Positions 19,001 through 27,613 are shown, counted from the first letter of the stretch. The stretch: 64,000 nucleotides of DNA from Planctomycetota bacterium (GCA_029259745.1 JAJDEO010000061.1:177726-241725); one strand, 5' to 3'. The notes: generated by a model not told the origin, from the sequence alone. Made by a program: numbers and translations.

Positions 19001-20389
19001 TCACCGGCGAGCATCGAGGCGAGCGAGTCGCGCGAGGCGATGGATGCCTACTCCGACGCCGTGGTGCAGCTCAACGAGATGATCTTGGCCGGCAAGTCGT
19101 TGAGCGGGCGCGAGCGTCACTGCGCCTACCTCAACACCGGCGGCGGGCGTTTTGCGAACATCTCGGGCACGAGCGGGTTCGACTTCGCCGATGACGGCCG
19201 CGGCATGGGCGCCGTCGACTGGGACTTCGACGGCGACCTCGACTTCTGGGTGACGAACCGCACGGGTCCGCGTCTGCGCTTCCTGCGCAACGAGGTCTCG
19301 ACGCCGAATCGCTTCTTGGCCGTGCGCCTGCGTGGCAACGGCACGTCATCGAACCGCGATGCGATCGGTGCGCGTCTCGAGCTGCGCGTCGGCGACGTGA
19401 CGTTGCTGCGCACGCTGAAGGCCGGCGAGGGGTATCTCTCGCAGTCGAGCAAGTGGGTGCACTTCGGGCTCGGCGAGGTGGGCGAGGTCGGCCCGCTCGT
19501 CGTGCGCTGGCCCGACGGCACGCGAGTCGAGTACGACGGGCTCGCGGCGAACGGGTTCTACGACATCTCACAGCGCGCCGCAGAGCCTGAGATCTGGACG
19601 CCTCCGGCGCGGACGGTGCCGTTCGCGTCGTCGGACGTCGAGCCACGCCGCTCGACGCAGACGATGCGACTTGTGTTGCCCACGCGCACGCCACTGCCGC
19701 CGATCACGTACACGGATCTCGACGGCAACGAGCGCGCGCTGAGCGAGCATCTCGACGAGCCGCTGCTCGTGAACCTCTGGGCGAGCTGGTGCGCACCGTG
19801 CCGCAAGGAACTCGCCGACCTCGCGGCGGCCGGCGTGCACGTGCTCGCACTGAGCGTCGACGAGTGGAGCGGCGGGAGTCCGACGGGGCCCGCCGACGCG
19901 CGCGCGCTGCTCGCGAAGATCGGCGCGGAGTTTCCGGCGGGTTTCGCCGACGAGCACGCCACGCAAGTGCTCCAGTCGTACCACGACGCGCACTTCATCA
20001 ACCGCCGCCCGCTACCGCTCCCGACGAGCTTCCTCGTCGACACCGACGGCATGGTCGCCGCGATCTACAAGGGCGCCGTGACGGCCGGGCAGGTCCGCAA
20101 TGACATCGCTCACCTGGGCGACGACCCGGCTGAGCTGCGCGATCGCTCCACGCCCTTCAAGGGCCGCTGGTTCAGCGCGCCGCCGACGATGTCCGCCGTC
20201 GCCTTCGCCGATCGCTTCACCGACGACGGGCTGCTCGTCGAAGCCGAAGGCATCCTCGATGCTGCCGAGGTGTCCGCGCCCGGACGCGCCCTCGCCTACT
20301 TCAAACTCGCCGACCGCCTGGCGAAGGCCGGCGAGGCCGCCCGTGCCGACGCCGTGAACGAAAAGGCCCGCGCCGCGCAGCGGCACTGA
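18992..20389 (+). CDS. Continuation after the TGA: last FG-GAP blade, ASPIC/UnbV domain and TlpA-type thioredoxin domain
   Basis: This is the rest of the protein that starts at 17213; the frame is identical and the sequence resumes directly after the TGA as SFLWRQVMSQSP. It carries one more calcium loop (DWDFDGDLDFWV), an ASPIC/UnbV domain (LAVRLRGNGTSSNRDAIGAR, LVVRWPDGTRVEYDG), and a thioredoxin-like domain with NLWASWCAPCRKELADL, the TlpA/ResA active site CxxC. A helical tail follows. If translated alone from the ATG at 18992 it would lack a signal peptide, which makes little sense for a periplasmic fold, so read-through is favoured. Confidence 0.82.
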   Translation: MSQSPASIEASESREAMDAYSDAVVQLNEMILAGKSLSGRERHCAYLNTGGGRFANISGTSGFDFADDGRGMGAVDWDFDGDLDFWVTNRTGPRLRFLRNEVSTPNRFLAVRLRGNGTSSNRDAIGARLELRVGDVTLLRTLKAGEGYLSQSSKWVHFGLGEVGEVGPLVVRWPDGTRVEYDGLAANGFYDISQRAAEPEIWTPPARTVPFASSDVEPRRSTQTMRLVLPTRTPLPPITYTDLDGNERALSEHLDEPLLVNLWASWCAPCRKELADLAAAGVHVLALSVDEWSGGSPTGPADARALLAKIGAEFPAGFADEHATQVLQSYHDAHFINRRPLPLPTSFLVDTDGMVAAIYKGAVTAGQVRNDIAHLGDDPAELRDRSTPFKGRWFSAPPTMSAVAFADRFTDDGLLVEAEGILDAAEVSAPGRALAYFKLADRLAKAGEAARADAVNEKARAAQRH

Positions 20390-20497
20390 TCAGGCCTCGC
20401 GATCGCGGTGCACTCGTGCGCCAACCCACGTGCCGCGGTCTGTCGACGAGAGCAGGCGTCGACGAGCGCGGGCGTCGAGTCGTACGAGGTGGGGGCT

Positions 20498-20818
20498 TCA
20501 GGCAGGCTCGCCTTGCTGGGCTGCCGGCTGCAGGGAATCGAGGGTACGCATGATGCGGCGGTGAGTGCCGGTGGTCGAGAAGATCCCGCAGACGGCGGCT
20601 CCCACATTGCAGGCGATTCCGATGCTCCACGCGTGCTCCATGATGAGCGGAAGCATGAGGGAGACGGATCCGTAGATCGGCCAGAAGAAGAGCGTCCAGC
20701 GCCGGCGCCGGAGCAACGCCTCGATCGCACCGACGGGGTCACCGGTTTGGACCATCCGCCACTCGGCGAAGTTCATGCACGCCTTCGCGTACTCGAGGTC
20801 GTCCATCGTCGGCGTCAC
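20498..20818 (-). CDS. Small two-helix membrane protein, paralogue 3 of a tandem trio
   Basis: A 106-aa protein, last of three tandem related genes. Its N-terminus DDLEYAKACMNFAEWRMVQT and GDPVGAIEALLRRRRWTLFF matches the other two, followed by two hydrophobic helices and a short basic end. The start overlaps the preceding gene's stop by four bases (20815-20818). No known family is recognised. Confidence 0.72.
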   Translation of the reverse strand: MTPTMDDLEYAKACMNFAEWRMVQTGDPVGAIEALLRRRRWTLFFWPIYGSVSLMLPLIMEHAWSIGIACNVGAAVCGIFSTTGTHRRIMRTLDSLQPAAQQGEPA

Positions 20819-21147
20819 GCGCGGGTCTCGCGTGCGGTGCTCGCGGATGCGTTCGCGAGTCGTGCCGCCTCGATCGCGCGCGTGAACCGTCGCCGGATGC
20901 GCAGCTGGTCCAAGACGATGAAGCCCGTGTGGATCAGTATGAACGTCAGGAAAAAGGGCGACGGGCTTTGAAAGATGTGGAGGATCGTCGCGTAGAGCGC
21001 GAGGGCCGGGAAGAACACGAGCGGCCAGACCTTGCGTCGTCGCAAGGATTCGATCGCTCCGACGACGTCACGGGCGTCGAACGTCTTCCTCTCCGCGAAG
21101 TTCATCTGACTTCGCGCGAAGTCCAGGTCGGTGATCTCGGCCTTCAC
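20815..21147 (-). CDS. Small two-helix membrane protein, paralogue 2 of a tandem trio
   Basis: A 110-aa protein starting at a GTG that overlaps the upstream stop (GTGA, 21144-21147), with its own stop overlapping the next start. It shares DLDFARSQMNFAERKTFDAR and DVVGAIESLRRRKVWPLVFF with its neighbours, then two hydrophobic segments and a basic tail (RIRRRFTRAIEAARL). The conserved cytosolic head with 'VGAIxSLRRR' just before the first helix is the family's signature. Function unknown. Confidence 0.72.
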   Translation of the reverse strand: MKAEITDLDFARSQMNFAERKTFDARDVVGAIESLRRRKVWPLVFFPALALYATILHIFQSPSPFFLTFILIHTGFIVLDQLRIRRRFTRAIEAARLANASASTARETRA

Positions 21148-21485
21148 CCTCGCACCTTCCCGAAGCGTGTTTGGATCGTCGTCTGCATCTGCGATTTGAT
21201 CGCGCGCGTCAACCGTTGTCGGATGTACGCATGCCGTCCGAACATGATCAGCCCGTAGCAGCCGAAGAGCACGGCCTCGAGCTGGAAAGGGACGTCCATG
21301 ATCCAGCCCGCGGTGGCGATGGTTGTCATCACGAGAAGCATCACGCCAAACAGGAGGAGCGGCCATGACGTGCGTCGGCGAAGCGAGGTCAGCGCGCCCA
21401 CCGTGTCGCCGGCGTTGAACGCCCGCTTTTCCGTGAGGTTCAGCTGACCCACGGCGAACTCGAGGTCGGTCTCTTTCGATGTCAT
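21144..21485 (-). CDS. Small two-helix membrane protein, paralogue 1 of a tandem trio
   Basis: A 113-aa protein and the first of the trio. It reads DLEFAVGQLNLTEKRAFNAG then DTVGALTSLRRRTSWPLLLF, two hydrophobic segments and a tail YIRQRLTRAIKSQ. I used the ATG at 21485 because it aligns with the starts of the paralogues. The three proteins probably arose by local duplication and are made in fixed ratio through 4-bp overlaps. They may form a hetero-oligomer; that is inference. Confidence 0.72.
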   Translation of the reverse strand: MTSKETDLEFAVGQLNLTEKRAFNAGDTVGALTSLRRRTSWPLLLFGVMLLVMTTIATAGWIMDVPFQLEAVLFGCYGLIMFGRHAYIRQRLTRAIKSQMQTTIQTRFGKVRG

Positions 21486-21690
21486 GGCTGCGTGTGGTTC
21501 GAGCGCGCACGGTCGGACTCCGCGCTCTACTCCCGTTCGGTCTCTTCGTCTCTTGTCGCCCGGCATTCCCGCATCCCGGTATCCAAGATGCTCGATGATA
21601 CACGTCGTACAGTCCCCGGGGCGCTCGCGAGGCTGAGGCGTCACTCGCATTCCGTGACGTCGTCGTTATCGTGGCCCCATGGAGCATGTC

Positions 21691-22353
21691 ATGGCGAAAG
21701 GTGCAGACGACAAGAAGCGGGCCGCGGCCGAGGCTGCGCTCGTGTACGTGCAGGCTGGCGCCGTGCTTGGCGTGGGCACGGGCAGCACCGTGAATCACTT
21801 CATCGACCTGCTGCCCACCGTGCGCGATCGCATCACGGCGACGGCGTCGAGTTCCGTGGCGTCGACCGAGCGCCTTGTTGCGCACGGCTTCACGGTGATC
21901 CCGCTCGAAGATGTCGACACGATTCCGGTCTACGTCGATGGCGCCGACGAGGTCACCGACAACCTCGAGATGATCAAGGGCGGCGGCGGTGCGTTGACGC
22001 GCGAGAAGATCGTCGCCGCCGTGAGCGAGACGTTCGTCTGCATCACGGACGACAGCAAGTGCGTCGACGTGCTCGGCACGTTCCCCTTGCCCGTCGAAGT
22101 CATCCCGATGGCCCAGCGCCACGTCGCGCGTCAGCTCGAAGCGCTTGGCGGACGCCCCGTGCTGCGCGACTTCATCACCGACAACGGCAACATCATCCTC
22201 GACGTCCACGGTCTGCGCATCGCACGCCCGGCCGAGTTCGAGACGCAGCTCGACGCGATCGTCGGCATCGTCACGAATGGCCTCTTCGCCAAGCGCGGCG
22301 CCGACGTCTTGATCGTTGCTGACGACGAACGCGTCGAGACGATCACGCGCTGA
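21691..22353 (+). CDS. rpiA: Ribose-5-phosphate isomerase A
   Basis: A 220-aa RpiA that interconverts ribose-5-phosphate and ribulose-5-phosphate in the pentose phosphate pathway. Clear motifs are VLGVGTGSTVNHFIDLL, YVDGADEVTDNLEMIKGGGG, ALTREKIVA and the late FETQLDAIVGIVTNGLFA. I chose the ATG at 21691 because GGAG lies six bases before it; an ATG four codons earlier (21679) has no Shine-Dalgarno. A hairpin at 22402-22425 probably ends the transcript. Confidence 0.95.
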   Translation: MAKGADDKKRAAAEAALVYVQAGAVLGVGTGSTVNHFIDLLPTVRDRITATASSSVASTERLVAHGFTVIPLEDVDTIPVYVDGADEVTDNLEMIKGGGGALTREKIVAAVSETFVCITDDSKCVDVLGTFPLPVEVIPMAQRHVARQLEALGGRPVLRDFITDNGNIILDVHGLRIARPAEFETQLDAIVGIVTNGLFAKRGADVLIVADDERVETITR

Positions 22354-22401
22354 CGTTGGCGACGGAGACCGCTGTCGCGCTGCGCAAGATATTGCCTTCG
22401 C

Positions 22402-22425
22402 CGAGATGACGAGAACGTCATTTCG
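22402..22425 (+). terminator. Hairpin after rpiA
   Basis: A ten-pair stem, cgagatgacg against cgtcatttcg (one G-U pair), closes on the loop agaa about 50 bases after the rpiA stop. There is no long T-run. It may be a terminator or a 3' stabiliser. Confidence 0.5.
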
Positions 22426-22507
22426 CAGGTGAGTTGCAGGCGTAGCTTGGACTCATGTCCTTGTCACACCTCGCGGTGCGCCTCTGCGCGACCGCCGGAG
22501 TTCGTCG

Positions 22508-24463
22508 ATGAAGCTCACCCCGTTGCTTACGTGTCTCACCGCCGCTGCACTCGCGTTGCCCGCATTCGGTCAGGTGTCATACGTTGATTCCACCGCCCTC
22601 GGTGCGGGGACGGGTGACAGTTGGGACGACGCGTACACGAGCCTACAGGCCGCGCTGGCGAACGTAACGCAAGGTGACATCTGGGTTGCCGCTGGCACCT
22701 ATCACCCGGGTGCGCCGGGCGATCGACTCGCCACGTTCGATCTGACGAACGGCGTCGGCGTGTACGGCGGATTCGCCGGAACCGAAACGCAGCTCGTGCA
22801 GCGCGACGTCGCCGCGAACCCGACGATCCTCAGCGGCGACATCGATGACGACGACACCTACGGCGCGGGCGCGAACTGGTGGCAGTTCAACTGGAGCGGA
22901 AGCGCCGGGAACTCCTACCACGTCGTCACGGCGACGGGCTGCGATGCCTCGACGGTGCTCGACGGCGTCACGATCCTCGCCGGTGTGGGATCGGATCCCA
23001 GCCTCGGCGGAGGCGGCGGGCTCTTGGTGCTCGGCGGTGGCCCGACGTTCCGACGCTGCACGTTCCGCTACAACGCCGTCGGCTACGGCTCGTCCGGTTA
23101 CCTCCTCGACTGCACGTCGACGTTCGAAGACTGCGTCATCCGCGACGGCTACACGTGCAACTGTGGCGCCGGAGGTTGGACGAGCGGGCTGTTCTGCACC
23201 GGAACGTCCGACGTGTCGTTCACGAACTGCGACTTCATCAACCACTACTACGTCTCGTCGATGGGCCAAGGCCGCGGCGCGGCGCTCAACATCGACGTCA
23301 ACAGTCGCGCAACCGTCGTGGGCTGTCGCTTCTCCGAGAACCAAACCGGCAACTTCTTCGCCATCGGAGGGGGCACCGCGCGCGGGGCGGGGATCGCCGC
23401 TCATGGCGACATCGTCGTTGATCGCTGCGAGTTCACCGACAACTTCGCGCACGCCGGCGCGGGCCTGACCGCGTGGGGCAATGTCACGGTGACGAACAGT
23501 CTCTTCGCCCGCAACGAAGCCGTGTCGCACTCCGAAACGAGCGAGATCAGCGTCGGCGACTACGGCGCCGGCATGCTCACGCTCGGATCGACCAACGATA
23601 CGATCGAGATCACGAACTCGACGTTTGTCGACAACAACGCCGAGAAGGGCGCCGGCCTCGCGGCGTACGGCAACGGCACGGCCGTGGTCCGCAACACGAT
23701 CATCTACGACAACTACGCCGATCCGCAGCCGCCCGGCGAGGACGAGGTCTTCATCCTCAAGCAGAACCTCGTCGGGAGCTATGATGTGACGTACAGCTGC
23801 GTCGAAGGGCTGCTCCAGACCGAGCCGGGGGAAGATCCGCCCGAGCCCGCGAACTTCCCCGGTTGCCTCGACACCGATCCGCTGCTCGTCGACGTCAACG
23901 CGCACGACTATCGACTCCAGGCGACGTCACCCTGCATCGACGCGGGCGACAGTCAGGCCATCGATCCGATGTGGAACCACGACCTCCTCGGAGCGCTGCG
24001 CAGCTTCGATGACCCGGCGACGCCCGACACCGGCAACGGCCCCGCGCCGATCGTCGACATGGGTGCCTACGAACTCGGCAGCCCGCTGCCCAGCGCTTGG
24101 ACCGACTTGGGTCAGGGACTCGCCGGCGCGCTGGGTGTCCCGCTGCTCACGGGGACGGGCACGCTCGAACCCGGTGAGCCGATGGGTCTCACGCTGAGCG
24201 CAGCGGCACCGTTGGCGTCGCTGACGCTCGTGGTGGGCTTCGATGCGCTGAACGCTCCGGCCAAGGGCGGCATCTTGGTGCCCGTGCCCACGATCCTCCT
24301 CGGCGGCTTCGTCACGGACGCGGCCGGCGGCTACGTGATCTCGGCGGCGTGGCCCGTCGGCGTGCCGGCGAACACGAGCTTCTACTTCCAACAGTGGGTC
24401 GTGGATGCCGGCGGACCGAGCGGTCTTGCTGCGACGAACGGCCTCCTCGGCATCACGCCCTGA
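22508..24463 (+). CDS. Secreted parallel beta-helix (pectate-lyase-like) protein
   Basis: A 651-aa exported protein. MKLTPLLTCLTAAALALPAF is the signal peptide, with cleavage near FGQ. Next comes 'YVDSTALGAGTGDSWDDAYTS', the opening seen in many right-handed beta-helix proteins, and repeated coils follow such as CTFRYNAVGYGS, CDFINHYYVSS, CRFSENQTG, CEFTDNFAHAGAGL and STFVDNNAEKGAGLAAYG. The last 110 residues form a separate beta domain ending FQQWVVDAGG and LAATNGLLGITP. No catalytic residues of polysaccharide lyases are evident, so adhesion or surface coating is as likely as an enzyme. Confidence 0.85.
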   Translation: MKLTPLLTCLTAAALALPAFGQVSYVDSTALGAGTGDSWDDAYTSLQAALANVTQGDIWVAAGTYHPGAPGDRLATFDLTNGVGVYGGFAGTETQLVQRDVAANPTILSGDIDDDDTYGAGANWWQFNWSGSAGNSYHVVTATGCDASTVLDGVTILAGVGSDPSLGGGGGLLVLGGGPTFRRCTFRYNAVGYGSSGYLLDCTSTFEDCVIRDGYTCNCGAGGWTSGLFCTGTSDVSFTNCDFINHYYVSSMGQGRGAALNIDVNSRATVVGCRFSENQTGNFFAIGGGTARGAGIAAHGDIVVDRCEFTDNFAHAGAGLTAWGNVTVTNSLFARNEAVSHSETSEISVGDYGAGMLTLGSTNDTIEITNSTFVDNNAEKGAGLAAYGNGTAVVRNTIIYDNYADPQPPGEDEVFILKQNLVGSYDVTYSCVEGLLQTEPGEDPPEPANFPGCLDTDPLLVDVNAHDYRLQATSPCIDAGDSQAIDPMWNHDLLGALRSFDDPATPDTGNGPAPIVDMGAYELGSPLPSAWTDLGQGLAGALGVPLLTGTGTLEPGEPMGLTLSAAAPLASLTLVVGFDALNAPAKGGILVPVPTILLGGFVTDAAGGYVISAAWPVGVPANTSFYFQQWVVDAGGPSGLAATNGLLGITP

Positions 24464-24502
24464 CCGCATTGCGGCCCGCGTCGAAGAGCTTGCTCGAGCG
24501 CC

Positions 24503-25531
24503 TCAGCGCCCGCGACGTCCGCCACCACCGCCGCCGCTGCGCTTGCCGCGCGACGGTCCACGCGCCTTGCGCACCGGTCCGCGCTTGCTGACCTTGCGCT
24601 TCGTGCCGGCGCCCTTTGCTGGTCCGCGCTTGGCCGTCTTCTTCTTCGTCGCCTTGCGCTTCGTCGTCTTCTTCTTGCCGGCCTTCTTTGAGAAGTCGGA
24701 GGCGGGGCGCTTCGAGACCCCGCGTGCGCCGCGCGAACCGCCGGGGCGCTTGTTGTGATGGCGCTGTTCCTCGGCGACCTTCATCGACGTCGGCGTCGTC
24801 CCGAGGCGGATCAACACGCGCGCCGAGTCGCGCAGGCTCGCGATCTCTTCGTCGGTGAGCTTGCGGACGCGGCCGGCGACCATGCGTCCTAGTTCGACGG
24901 GCCCGATGCGCGTGCGCACGAGACGCTTGACCTCGTGTCCCAAGCGCGCGCAGATGCGACGCACTTCGCGGTGGCGGCCTTCCTTGAGCTGCACCTCGAG
25001 CGTCGAGCGCTGCTTCGTGCGCTTGATGAGCTTGACCTTCGCGCCGCTCGTCTTGCCCTCCGAGAGCCAGACGCCGTCGCGCATCTTGCGCAGCACCTCG
25101 TCGGTGGGGTGACCCTCGACGTCGACGCGATACGTCTTCTGCACCTCGAAGCGCGGGTGGCTCACGAGGTGCGTGAGCTCCCCGTCGTTCGTGAGGATGA
25201 TCGCACCCTCCGACTCGACGTCGAGACGCCCGATCGTGAACAGTCGCAGGCCGGCAGCTTCTGGCGGCGCGTAGTCGATCGCGCGCGGCGCTCCGCGGCT
25301 CGAGCAGATCACGCCACGCGGCTTGTGCAGCAGGAAGTGCACGAGCCGCTGGGCCCGAAGGCGCTGGCCATCGAGCTTGACGTCGTCGCTGTCGGGGTCG
25401 ACGAGCGTGCCGGGCGTACTGACGACATCGCCGTTCACCTCGACGCGACCGTCGGCGATGAAGGTCTCGCACTCCCGACGCGAACCCGCGCCGCAGGAGG
25501 CCATGAATTTGTGGAGCCGCTGACTGGACAT
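24503..25531 (-). CDS. rluB: Pseudouridine synthase, RluB/RsuA family, with basic tail
   Basis: A 342-aa rRNA pseudouridine synthase. The N-terminus is an S4 RNA-binding domain (RLHKFMASCGAGSRRECETF, 'DGRVEVNGDVV'). The catalytic Asp lies in IGRLDVESEGAIILTNDGEL, with the later LKEGRHREVRRICARLGHEV typical of RluB/RluE/RsuA. After residue about 265 comes a lysine/arginine/glycine-rich tail with KKTTKRKATKKKTAKRGPAK and a G-rich end, unlike the short tail of most bacterial RluB. The ATG at 25531 begins the S4 domain. RluB (23S position 2605) is the best guess; RsuA is possible. Confidence 0.88.
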   Translation of the reverse strand: MSSQRLHKFMASCGAGSRRECETFIADGRVEVNGDVVSTPGTLVDPDSDDVKLDGQRLRAQRLVHFLLHKPRGVICSSRGAPRAIDYAPPEAAGLRLFTIGRLDVESEGAIILTNDGELTHLVSHPRFEVQKTYRVDVEGHPTDEVLRKMRDGVWLSEGKTSGAKVKLIKRTKQRSTLEVQLKEGRHREVRRICARLGHEVKRLVRTRIGPVELGRMVAGRVRKLTDEEIASLRDSARVLIRLGTTPTSMKVAEEQRHHNKRPGGSRGARGVSKRPASDFSKKAGKKKTTKRKATKKKTAKRGPAKGAGTKRKVSKRGPVRKARGPSRGKRSGGGGGGRRGR

Positions 25532-25595
25532 CCCACCAGTGTGGCAGCCGACGCGGTGTCGACGAAAGGGGGGACGCCCGAGAAGCGGCGCGGCC

Positions 25596-26597
25596 CTACT
25601 GCGGCGGGTCGCAGACGAGGATGTCGAGGTCGCTCGCCGCCACGATGTCGCTCGGGCCGAAGAGCAGGGCCGTGTCGCCGGGCTGGAGGGGCGCGGCATC
25701 GATGCCGTCGCCGTCGACCTCCGTGCGGAGTGTGCCGGTGCCCGAGAGCACCGTCAGCAGCGCGAAGTTGCGCCCCGGTGCGATGCCGCAGCGACGCGTC
25801 GACCCCGCGCCGAGCGCACCGCGGCGCATGACGAAGGCCGGGTCGCTCACGAGTGTCGCCCAGCCGTCGGCGTCCGTCGGCGCGCTGGCCGTGTCGATGG
25901 CGCGACCGGGGCCGACGTCGAGCGTCGATGCGCGGGCTTCCTCGAGGTGGATGTCGCGCCCGCGTCCCCAGTCGTGGATGCGGTAGGTCGTGTCGGAGTT
26001 CTGCTGGACCTCGAAGAGGCTCAGACCTCCGCCGACCGCGTGGACGGTGCCGGCCGCGACGTGGAACGTGTCGCCCGGCTTGGCCTCGATGAAATGCAGC
26101 ATGCGCCGCACGGCGTCGTCGGTGGCGCCGTCCTGGATGGCGTCGAAGAAGTCGTCGGCCTTCACGCCGCGCGCGAGCCCGAGGTAGACGCCTGCGCCGG
26201 GCTCGGCGTCGAGCACGTGCCAAGCCTCGGTCTTGCCGCAGGGCAGCTCGAACATCGAGGCCGTCATGTCGTCGGGATGAACCTGCGCGCTGAGCACCTC
26301 ACCGCAGTCGAGAAACTTCAGCAGCAGCGGGAACTGCGATCCGGACGGGCAGCCGAGCTCGGAGCCCGGGCCGTCGAGCCAGAGGGCCAGATCGGCGCGC
26401 TGCCCGCGCACCGTCGTCTCCGTGCCCGGGTAGCTGCTTGCGAGCCACCACTCCCCGATCGTCTCACTTCCAGCCGACCACCCGTAACGCGACGCGACAC
26501 GGCGACCACCCCATGGGCGGGCGACGGAGCGCGGTTCAAGGAAGAGTGGACGTGCAGCAGCGGGGGAGGCCACGAGGGGCTCTCGAGATTGGGTCAT
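25596..26597 (-). CDS. manA: Mannose-6-phosphate isomerase, type I
   Basis: A 333-aa cupin-fold isomerase that links fructose-6-phosphate and mannose-6-phosphate, feeding GDP-mannose and surface polysaccharides. The zinc-site motifs are visible: AQVHPDD (Gln and His), KTEAWHVL (Glu) and AGTVHAVGGGLSLFEVQQNS (His), followed by TTYRIHDWGR. The length suits the compact class I enzymes. A small gene ends about 105 bp upstream behind a strong hairpin, so manA probably has its own promoter. Confidence 0.93.
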   Translation of the reverse strand: MTQSREPLVASPAAARPLFLEPRSVARPWGGRRVASRYGWSAGSETIGEWWLASSYPGTETTVRGQRADLALWLDGPGSELGCPSGSQFPLLLKFLDCGEVLSAQVHPDDMTASMFELPCGKTEAWHVLDAEPGAGVYLGLARGVKADDFFDAIQDGATDDAVRRMLHFIEAKPGDTFHVAAGTVHAVGGGLSLFEVQQNSDTTYRIHDWGRGRDIHLEEARASTLDVGPGRAIDTASAPTDADGWATLVSDPAFVMRRGALGAGSTRRCGIAPGRNFALLTVLSGTGTLRTEVDGDGIDAAPLQPGDTALLFGPSDIVAASDLDILVCDPPQ

Positions 26598-26654
26598 GGC
26601 GTTCGCCTTTGAACGTTACAGCCGGACGCGGCCAGGGTGAACTCGACGATGGCG

Positions 26655-26703
26655 GAGAAGCGGGGGCGCCGCCCCGCGCAACGGGGCCACGCCGCCGCTT
26701 CTC
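26655..26703 (-). terminator. Nested hairpin at the end of the 64-aa gene
   Basis: A nine-pair outer stem (gagaagcgg, 26655-26663, with ccgcttctc, 26695-26703) encloses a perfect six-pair hairpin (gccccg/cggggc around cgcaa, 26671-26687). It starts inside the stop codon of the small minus-strand gene. No T-run follows. It could be a terminator or a manA leader structure. Confidence 0.5.
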
Positions 26704-26896
26704 AGCGCTGGAACTGGATGGCTTCGAGAAGGGTTGCGAGAGCATCGTCGAGCGTCTCCTCGGAGATTTCGTCTTCGTGCTCGAGAACCAGTTTCCACCA
26801 GGCGACCGGATCCACCCCGGCTGGGGGTTCTCCGTAGAGCCGTCTGAGGTCGAGAGCGGATCTGATCTTGTCGGTGTCAGTCATGGTGTGCGTCAT
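26702..26896 (-). CDS. Small acidic protein, function unknown
   Basis: A 64-aa protein (MTHTMTDTDKIRSALDLRRL...) that reads as a genuine soluble helical protein, with VDPVAWWKLVLEHEDEISEE followed by a Leu-rich helix TLDDALATLLEAIQFQR. A second possible start (MTDTDK) lies four codons in. It precedes manA on the same strand. I do not recognise a family. Confidence 0.55.
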   Translation of the reverse strand: MTHTMTDTDKIRSALDLRRLYGEPPAGVDPVAWWKLVLEHEDEISEETLDDALATLLEAIQFQR

Positions 26897-27046
26897 TGGT
26901 GAGTGGGCTCCTGCCTTTGGAGCACAGCACTCATCGAGGAAAGTCGATGCGCACTTGAACGCTTCCGGATCTGGTGCAAAACGGCCGATTCACATCGGGA
27001 TCGTGCATCAGAACGGAGCGCTGGCCGGACCGCTTTCGAGACGAAC

Positions 27047-27613
27047 TCACCCCCCGCGGTGGTAAATCGCCAGCACGCTGGCTCCATAGCGTCGGCTCTC
27101 GCGCAGGGTCCAGCCGCCGAGCGGGTTCGGGGGCAGCCGCTCCTCGGGAGCCTGGAAGACGAGCAGAGCGCCGTCGGCCAGCCGTCCGGGCTGCTCGAGC
27201 GGCGCCGGGAGGATGTCGGTCAGGGCGAAGGGCGGGTCGAGGAAGACGAGATCGACCGGCTCGTGCGTGCCGGGGTCAAAGATCTGGGCGTTGGCCGCGA
27301 CGAGCACGGCCCGCTCGGGGTCGCGCGCGAGGCCAACCGTCGCGAGATTGCTGCGCAGGGCCGCCAGAGCGCGCCGATCGCGTTCCACGAAGGTGCAGCG
27401 TCGGGCCCCACGGCTGAGGGCCTCGAGGCCCAGCGAGCCCGCGCCGGCGTAGAGATCGAGCACCACGGCCCCCTCGACGTGGTCGCCGAGGCGCGCGAAG
27501 AGGGCCTCGCGGACGCGGGTGCGCATCGGGCGCGTCACCTGCTCGCCGGCCACGCGCAACTCCCGGCCTCGGAAGGCACCGCCTGCGATCGTCGGGGGCG
27601 TGCGTTTGGCCAT
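27047..27613 (-). CDS. rsmD: 16S rRNA (guanine966-N2)-methyltransferase RsmD
   Basis: A 188-aa SAM-dependent methyltransferase that modifies G966 of 16S rRNA. The family N-terminus IAGGAFRGRELRV is followed by TRPMRTRVREALFARLG, the SAM loop VLDLYAGAGSLGLEALSRGA and the catalytic LDPPF. The ATG at 27613 gives the normal RsmD length; the frame extending far upstream is a shadow of the next gene. It is divergent from the von Willebrand A gene, with fewer than 75 bp between them. Confidence 0.93.
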   Translation of the reverse strand: MAKRTPPTIAGGAFRGRELRVAGEQVTRPMRTRVREALFARLGDHVEGAVVLDLYAGAGSLGLEALSRGARRCTFVERDRRALAALRSNLATVGLARDPERAVLVAANAQIFDPGTHEPVDLVFLDPPFALTDILPAPLEQPGRLADGALLVFQAPEERLPPNPLGGWTLRESRRYGASVLAIYHRGG

